This document shows, one piece after another, positions 60,137 through 64,000 of a stretch of 64,000 bases of DNA; the stretch's first letter is position 1, and every line of letters begins with the position of its first letter. Origin of the DNA: Wenxinia saemankumensis (GTDB lineage: Bacteria; Pseudomonadota; Alphaproteobacteria; Rhodobacterales; Rhodobacteraceae); NCBI RefSeq assembly GCF_900141735.1, contig NZ_FQYO01000003.1, forward strand, positions 124,001 to 188,000, written 5' to 3'. The position numbers and the translations under genes were made by a program. A model generated the notes under the pieces. That model was not told where the DNA came from and ran no database searches. It saw only the letters and a program-made list of their open reading frames with translations.

Positions 60137-61735
60137 TCAGACCTCCTTCGCGGCGTCGCCGCCAGCGTGGGCGAGGTTCTCCTCGACCTCCCCGACACCG
60201 TGGGCGCGCCCCGTATCCGTGATTCCGGCCATCAGCAGGCCCAGCTCCTTGGCGTCGGTCTCGGAGGGCAGGCGCTCGCCCATGATCCGTCCGTCGAACA
60301 TGACCGCGATCCGGTCGGACAGGGACATGATCTCGTCCAGCTCGACGCTGACCAGCAGGATCGCCTTGCCCTGGTCGCGCAGCGCGACGATCTGCTGGTG
60401 GATGAACTCGATCGCGCCGATATCGACGCCCCGCGTCGGCTGGCCGACGAGCAGCAGGTCCGGATTCCGCTCGATCTCGCGCGCCACCACGATCTTCTGC
60501 TGGTTGCCGCCCGAGAAGTTCTTGGCCGCGAGCGCCGGGTTCGGCGGGCGCACGTCGAAACGCTCCATCTTCCGCGCCGTGTCCGCGCGGATCGCGGAAT
60601 TGTCCATCAGCAGGGCGTTGCTCTGGTAGCCCGGATCGTCGTGATAGCCGAAGGCCACGTTCTCCCACGCGGCGAAGTCCATGATCAGGCCCTCGCGCTG
60701 GCGGTCCTCGGGCACGTGGGCGATGCCCCGGCGGCGGCGGGACCGGCCGTCCGACTTCGACCCGGACAGGTCGATCGGCTCGCCGTTCATCAGCACCTCT
60801 CCGCGCGCGACCTCGTAGCCGCCCAGCACCTCGAGCAGCTCCGACTGGCCGTTCCCGGCCACGCCGGCGATGCCGAGGATCTCGCCCGCCCGGATGTCGA
60901 AGGAGATGCCCTTGATCCGTTCCACGCCCTTGTCGTCGGTCACGTGCAGGTCGCGCACCTGCAGGATCGTCGCGCCGGGGGTGGCGGGCGCCTTGTCGAC
61001 GCGCAGCAGCACCTTGCGGCCCACCATCAGCTCCGCCAGCTCGGCGGGATCGGTCTCGGACGTCTTCACCGTGGCGGTCATCTCGCCGCGGCGCATGACG
61101 CTGACCGTGTCGGTGATCTCCATGATCTCGCGCAGCTTGTGCGTGATGAGGATGATCGTCTTGCCCTCGCGCTTCAGCCCCTCGAGGATGCGGAACAGGT
61201 GGTCCGCCTCGGCCGGGGTCAGCACGCCCGTCGGCTCGTCCAGGATCAGGATGTCGGCCCCGCGGTAGAGCGCCTTGAGGATCTCGACCCGTTGCTGCAT
61301 CCCGACGCCGATATCCTCGATCCGTGCGTCGGGATCGACGCTCAGCTCGTATTCCTCGGCCAGCGCCTTGAGTTCGCGCCGCGCGCGCGACAGCGACGGC
61401 ATCAGGAGCGCGCTGTCCTCGGCCCCCAGCACGATGTTCTCGAGCACGGTGAAGTTCTCGACCAGCTTGAAGTGCTGGAAGACCATGCCGATCCCGGCGC
61501 CAATGGCGGCCTGGCTGTCGGGGATCTCGGTCCGCTGGCCGTTGATCCAGATCTCGCCGGCATCGGCCTTGTAGAAGCCGTAGAGGATCGACATCAGCGT
61601 CGACTTGCCGGCGCCGTTCTCGCCGATGATGCCGTGGATCGTGCCGGGCATCACCCGGATCGAGATGTCCTTGTTGGCCTGGACCGGGCCGAAGGCCTTG
61701 GAGATGCCTTTGAGTTCGATGGCGGGCGCTGTCAC
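60137..61735 (-). CDS. Nucleoside-type ABC transporter double ATP-binding protein (YufO/NupO-like)
   Basis: The 532-residue protein has two ABC domains as in sugar and nucleoside importers. Domain 1: Walker A GENGAGKST and signature variant IGVGMQQRVEILKAL, Walker B LILDEPTGVLTP. Domain 2: degenerate Walker A GVAGNGQSE, signature FSGGNQQKIVVARE, and DLLLVGQPTRGVDIGA, in which the usual Walker B glutamate is Gln. Only domain 1 is likely to hydrolyse ATP fully, as known for this group. The start is the GTG at 61735, beginning VTAPAIELKGISKAFG. It follows the small lipoprotein gene by 13 bases. Confidence 0.94.
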   Translation of the reverse strand: MTAPAIELKGISKAFGPVQANKDISIRVMPGTIHGIIGENGAGKSTLMSILYGFYKADAGEIWINGQRTEIPDSQAAIGAGIGMVFQHFKLVENFTVLENIVLGAEDSALLMPSLSRARRELKALAEEYELSVDPDARIEDIGVGMQQRVEILKALYRGADILILDEPTGVLTPAEADHLFRILEGLKREGKTIILITHKLREIMEITDTVSVMRRGEMTATVKTSETDPAELAELMVGRKVLLRVDKAPATPGATILQVRDLHVTDDKGVERIKGISFDIRAGEILGIAGVAGNGQSELLEVLGGYEVARGEVLMNGEPIDLSGSKSDGRSRRRRGIAHVPEDRQREGLIMDFAAWENVAFGYHDDPGYQSNALLMDNSAIRADTARKMERFDVRPPNPALAAKNFSGGNQQKIVVAREIERNPDLLLVGQPTRGVDIGAIEFIHQQIVALRDQGKAILLVSVELDEIMSLSDRIAVMFDGRIMGERLPSETDAKELGLLMAGITDTGRAHGVGEVEENLAHAGGDAAKEV

Positions 61736-61748
61736 GAGGGGCTGCCTG

Positions 61749-62255
61749 TCACTGGGGATTGACGAAGATGGTGCCGCCCCCGACCGCGCGGGCCGCGCAG
61801 GCCCCGGGGGACAGGTCGGGGATCTGCTGGTAGCCGATGCTGCGCCCGGCAAGCTGGTCGTCGGTGCAGCGGGGCAGGCTGATCCTGGAATAGCCCTGCG
61901 CGCCCATGCATTGCGCGATCACCCGCTGCCTGAGCTCCGTATTGGCGTCGTAGCTGACGACGTCTCCGCCGCGCGTTTCGCCCCCGGTGGTGACGCAGGT
62001 GGTGTTGCCCGCGTCGTCGCTGGTGCAGTCGGTGCGGGTCGGCGTGGTGTAGCTCGGCATGGTGCGGATCTGCGTGCTGACCGGGACCTGCTGCGCGGCC
62101 TCGACCTCGCAGGCCGTCTGCGCGCGATCGAGGACGCCCGGCGCGATGCCGGCGCGGTACCACGCGCTCAGTGGCCAGGGCTCCTGCATGCAGGCGGCCA
62201 GGGCGAGCAGCGCCGTCCCCGCCGCCGCGAGCCGCAGTCGTGCCGGCGCGGTCAT
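61749..62255 (-). CDS. Cysteine-rich putative lipoprotein of unknown function
   Basis: The 168-residue precursor has a signal and lipobox LAAC (Cys22). The mature part contains six more cysteines (for example TACEVEAAQQVPV, TDCTSDDAGNTTC, AQCMGAQGYSR, PRCTDDQ and GACAAR), likely forming disulfides, and a Thr/Ser-rich centre. The QCMGAQGY segment recurs in many hypothetical exported proteobacterial proteins from memory, but I cannot name a domain. It is coupled by 4 bases to the NTF2-like gene and lies 13 bases before the ATPase gene, within the BMP transporter operon. Confidence 0.75.
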   Translation of the reverse strand: MTAPARLRLAAAGTALLALAACMQEPWPLSAWYRAGIAPGVLDRAQTACEVEAAQQVPVSTQIRTMPSYTTPTRTDCTSDDAGNTTCVTTGGETRGGDVVSYDANTELRQRVIAQCMGAQGYSRISLPRCTDDQLAGRSIGYQQIPDLSPGACAARAVGGGTIFVNPQ

Positions 62256-62608
62256 TCGGCCGCCCCGTCGCCGCGGAACCCCGCAAGAAGCTCGATCCGG
62301 CCCAGCTCGTCGAGTTCGGCGAAATAGGTGCCGCGCATGCGCGTCTCATCCCCCTCGCCGAAGCCCACGAGCACCCGGTGGTAGCCGTGATGCGTGTCCA
62401 CACGCTCCACCTTCGCCCACCAGCCGGGGGCCTGTTCGGTATAGGCGGCGATGTAGTCCAGCAGCTCGTCCTCGGTCGTGATCCGTCCGCCCGTCCGGGG
62501 GTCGCAATAGACGAAGCCGGTGGCGAGCGTGCCGGCGATCGCCTCGAGCCGGGCATCCGGGTCGGTCTCGCCCCAGGCGGCGAAGAAGGTCTCGATCGTG
62601 TCGGCCAT
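62252..62608 (-). CDS. NTF2-like (SnoaL/polyketide-cyclase fold) protein
   Basis: The 118-residue cytoplasmic protein has the small NTF2-like layout: MADTIETFFAAWGETDPDARLEAIAGTLATGFVYCDP, a middle LLDYIAAYTEQAPGW, then HHGYHRVLVGFGEG and MRGTYFAELDELGRIELLAGF strands. The fold covers isomerases, binding proteins and structural partners, so no reaction is assigned. It follows the BMP binding-protein gene by 79 bases, a gap that contains a strong stem, and overlaps the lipoprotein gene by 4 bases. Confidence 0.82.
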   Translation of the reverse strand: MADTIETFFAAWGETDPDARLEAIAGTLATGFVYCDPRTGGRITTEDELLDYIAAYTEQAPGWWAKVERVDTHHGYHRVLVGFGEGDETRMRGTYFAELDELGRIELLAGFRGDGAAE

Positions 62609-62632
62609 GGATCCTGCCCTCCGGTCCGTGGT

Positions 62633-62672
62633 GCGGAAAGGGCCGCGGCGGTCGCCCGCGCGGCCCTTCCGC
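62633..62672 (-). promoter_or_regulatory. Stem-loop between the BMP binding-protein gene and the rest of the operon
   Basis: GCGGAAAGGGCCGCG (62633-62647) and CGCGGCCCTTCCGC (62659-62672) pair along 14 bp with one bulged A. On the minus strand TTTCC lies inside the descending arm. Stems in this place commonly protect the binding-protein part of the mRNA or terminate part of the transcription, so that the binding protein exceeds the membrane parts. Confidence 0.55.
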
Positions 62673-62687
62673 TGTCTCGTGCCGCGA

Positions 62688-63683
62688 TCAGAAGCTGATG
62701 GCGGGGCAGGACTCGTCGGACATGTAGTCGTGGACCTCGATCGAGCCGTCCTCGATGCCGGCGATCGCCTCCTCGACGGCGGCCATCATCTCGTCGGTGA
62801 CGAGGCTCTCGTTGTTCTCGTCGATCGCGACGCCGACGCCGCCATTGGCCACGCCCATCACGTTGACGCCGGTCTCGACCTCGGGGCCGGCCATCATCGC
62901 GTCGTAGACGGCGTTGTCCACGCGCTTGAGCATCGAGGTCAGGACGAGGCCCGGATGCAGGTAGTTCTGGTTGCTGTCGACGCCGATGGAGAGGATCTCC
63001 TCGTCGGCGGCGGTCTGCAGCACGCCCACGCCGGTGCCGCCGGCCGCGGCGAAGACCACGTCGGCGCCCTGGCTGATCTGCGCCTGCGTCAGCTCCGAGC
63101 CGCGGACCGGATCGTTCCAGGCGGCCGGGGTGGTGCCGGTCATGTTGGCGACGACGGTCGCGTCGGGGTTGGTGTCCATCACGCCCTGCGCGTAGCCGCA
63201 GCCGAACTTGCGGATCAGCGGGATGTCCATGCCGCCGATGAAGCCGACGGTGCCGGTCTCGGACGCCATCGCGGCCATCACGCCGACCAGGTAGGAGCCC
63301 TCGTGCTCGTCGAACACGACCGAGCGCACGTTCGGCTGGTCGACCACGGCGTCGATGATGACGAAGGTCGTGTCCGGGTAGTCCGGCGCGGCGGTCTCGA
63401 GCGCGGTCTGGTTCGAGAAGCCGGCCATGATGACCGGGTTGTAGCCGGCCTCGGCGAAGCGGCGGATCGCCTGCTCGCGCTGGGCGTCGGATTGCAGCTC
63501 GACCTCGGCGAAGGTGCCGCCGGTCTCTTCGGCCCAGCGCTGGGCGCCGGTGAACGAGGATTCGTTGAACGACTTGTCGAACTTGCCGCCCAGATCGAAG
63601 ATCACGGCCGGGTCGGCGAGCGCCGCGCCGGCGGTCATCGCCAGCGTCGCGGTCGCGCCGAGCAGCGTTTTCATGAAGGTCAT
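62688..63683 (-). CDS. BMP-family ABC transporter substrate-binding protein
   Basis: The 331-residue periplasmic protein has a signal peptide (1-23, AGAALADPA) without a lipobox, then the BMP/Med domain: VIFDLGGKFDKSFNESSFTGAQRW, VIMAGFSNQTALETAAPDYP, FIGGMDIPLIRKFGCGYAQGV and VFAAAGGTGVGVLQTAADE. The conserved Asp (FDLGGKFDKSFN) and Phe are ligand contacts of purine-nucleoside-binding PnrA. Unlike many family members it is soluble, not a lipoprotein. RBS GGGAGAG lies 7 bases before ATG 63683. It is the first gene of the operon. Confidence 0.94.
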   Translation of the reverse strand: MTFMKTLLGATATLAMTAGAALADPAVIFDLGGKFDKSFNESSFTGAQRWAEETGGTFAEVELQSDAQREQAIRRFAEAGYNPVIMAGFSNQTALETAAPDYPDTTFVIIDAVVDQPNVRSVVFDEHEGSYLVGVMAAMASETGTVGFIGGMDIPLIRKFGCGYAQGVMDTNPDATVVANMTGTTPAAWNDPVRGSELTQAQISQGADVVFAAAGGTGVGVLQTAADEEILSIGVDSNQNYLHPGLVLTSMLKRVDNAVYDAMMAGPEVETGVNVMGVANGGVGVAIDENNESLVTDEMMAAVEEAIAGIEDGSIEVHDYMSDESCPAISF

Positions 63684-63867
63684 GGGTCTCTCCCGTTGGT
63701 TCCCTGGATCGGATCCCGGAGCCTTGTCCGTCCGGGTTCGTCCTCGTGGCCCTTAGTCACGCCCCGTGGGCGCGGACTTGTCAATCAAGGGGGCAGGCGA
63801 TGGGGCAGGTCAACCGCAATTTCGTAGCGTTCGCGCGATTTTTGACCAGCCGGTCAGCTTCGGGCGA

Positions 63868-64000
63868 TCACGATCGAGGCAGCCGCTTCTCCAGCACCAG
63901 CGCGTCGACCGACGGGGCCCCGGGGCGGGCATAATAGGCCCTGCGGCGCCCGATGCGCGCATAGCCCGCCCCCGCATAGAGCGCGCGGGCCGGGCCGTTG
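63868..64000 (-). CDS. rimI: Ribosomal-protein-alanine acetyltransferase RimI-like, carboxy-terminal end
   Basis: The minus strand reads in from the right edge as NGPARALYAGAGYARIGRR, then RAYYARPGAPSVDALVLEKRLPRS and TGA: 43 residues. The N-x2-A-x2-LY-x3-GY-x3-GRR-x2-YY-x5-DAL-x-L pattern is the end of the GNAT fold in RimI, which acetylates the amino-terminal alanine of ribosomal protein S18. From memory rimI lies next to tsaB in this bacterial group, but that region is outside the window. The 184 bases to the BMP binding-protein gene form its promoter region. Confidence 0.82.
   Translation of the reverse strand, partial: NGPARALYAGAGYARIGRRRAYYARPGAPSVDALVLEKRLPRS

Noticed and set aside
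58514-61762. 1,082-codon plus-strand open frame over the nucleoside transporter
   Set aside because: It covers three well-supported minus-strand transporter genes antisense; Asp/Arg/His-rich sequence without any recognisable domain.

Overview
This window is one 64 kb stretch of very GC-rich (roughly 70% by eye) chromosomal DNA with about 60 closely packed genes. Product types and gene order point to an alphaproteobacterium of the Rhodobacterales (Rhodobacteraceae/Paracoccaceae). The indicators are a DUF2794 protein, a TIGR02186 protein coupled to a TauE/SafE permease, an MbfA-type rubrerythrin-VIT1 iron exporter, an mreBCD-mrdA-rodA-ghrA cell-shape cluster, an iron-sulfur bacterial cryptochrome/photolyase, and two copies of a GTATTTG-tailed intergenic repeat that I associate with this order. 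The taxonomic call is inference; no rRNA gene is present. I see no prophage, insertion sequence or CRISPR array. Eleven gene pairs are joined by 4-base ATGA or GTGA overlaps, so translational coupling is the main organising principle.

Layout. 1-2540: end of glpD, a small membrane protein, tRNA-Gln(TTG) on the minus strand with a recognisable promoter, and a BON-MscS channel. 2620-6422: a capsule-export pair (kpsE, kpsT) without its permease kpsM, then nhaA. 6533-7887: an iron-sulfur-type uracil-DNA glycosylase family gene coupled to an SseB-like gene. 8048-14670 (minus): the elongasome operon mreB-mreC-mreD-mrdA-rodA followed by a hydroxypyruvate-reductase-like gene. 14941-16561: a histidine kinase overlapping a methanogen-output-domain protein. 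16759-19551: an acyltransferase convergent with leuA, which is preceded by a previously unmarked leucine-rich leader peptide, an attenuator-like pair of competing stems and a promoter. 19702-21869: an SDR gene coupled to a FeS photolyase. 21877-23987: an 18-repeat MORN protein coupled to a DUF4336 protein. 24357-28585: nadE, yaiI, S-formylglutathione hydrolase and an AEC transporter. 28739-32793: nitroreductase, mbfA, a NYN/OST-HTH protein and glutathione-dependent formaldehyde dehydrogenase. 32922-34422: two tandem I78 inhibitor lipoproteins and DUF2794. 34667-39282: gpmI-envC-ctpA-rppH. 39301-44434 (minus): a lytic transglycosylase, rnr, a GNAT gene and dapE. 44586-50289: a dipeptide/oligopeptide ABC transporter with a divergently transcribed Tat-type binding protein. 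50393-55835 (minus): CocE-type hydrolase, RecD-like helicase, TIGR02186 protein and TauE. 56185-63683 (minus): purine-nucleoside phosphorylase, an SDR, and a BMP-type nucleoside ABC transporter with two extra small genes inside it. 63868-64000: the end of a rimI-like acetyltransferase.

Functional threads. Cell-envelope growth and turnover dominate (mreBCD, PBP2, RodA, an EnvC-like factor, CtpA, a lytic transglycosylase, DapE, capsule export, several lipoproteins). Formaldehyde oxidation through glutathione is represented by the class III dehydrogenase and S-formylglutathione hydrolase, 4 kb apart. Purine nucleoside uptake (BMP ABC system) lies next to the phosphorylase that would cleave the imported nucleosides. 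The strongest less-ordinary signal is the leuA leader: a 37-codon ORF ending in a leucine-rich stretch, whose ATG lies only 8 bases from a TATGAT -10 box and whose stop codon is inside one of two mutually exclusive stems.
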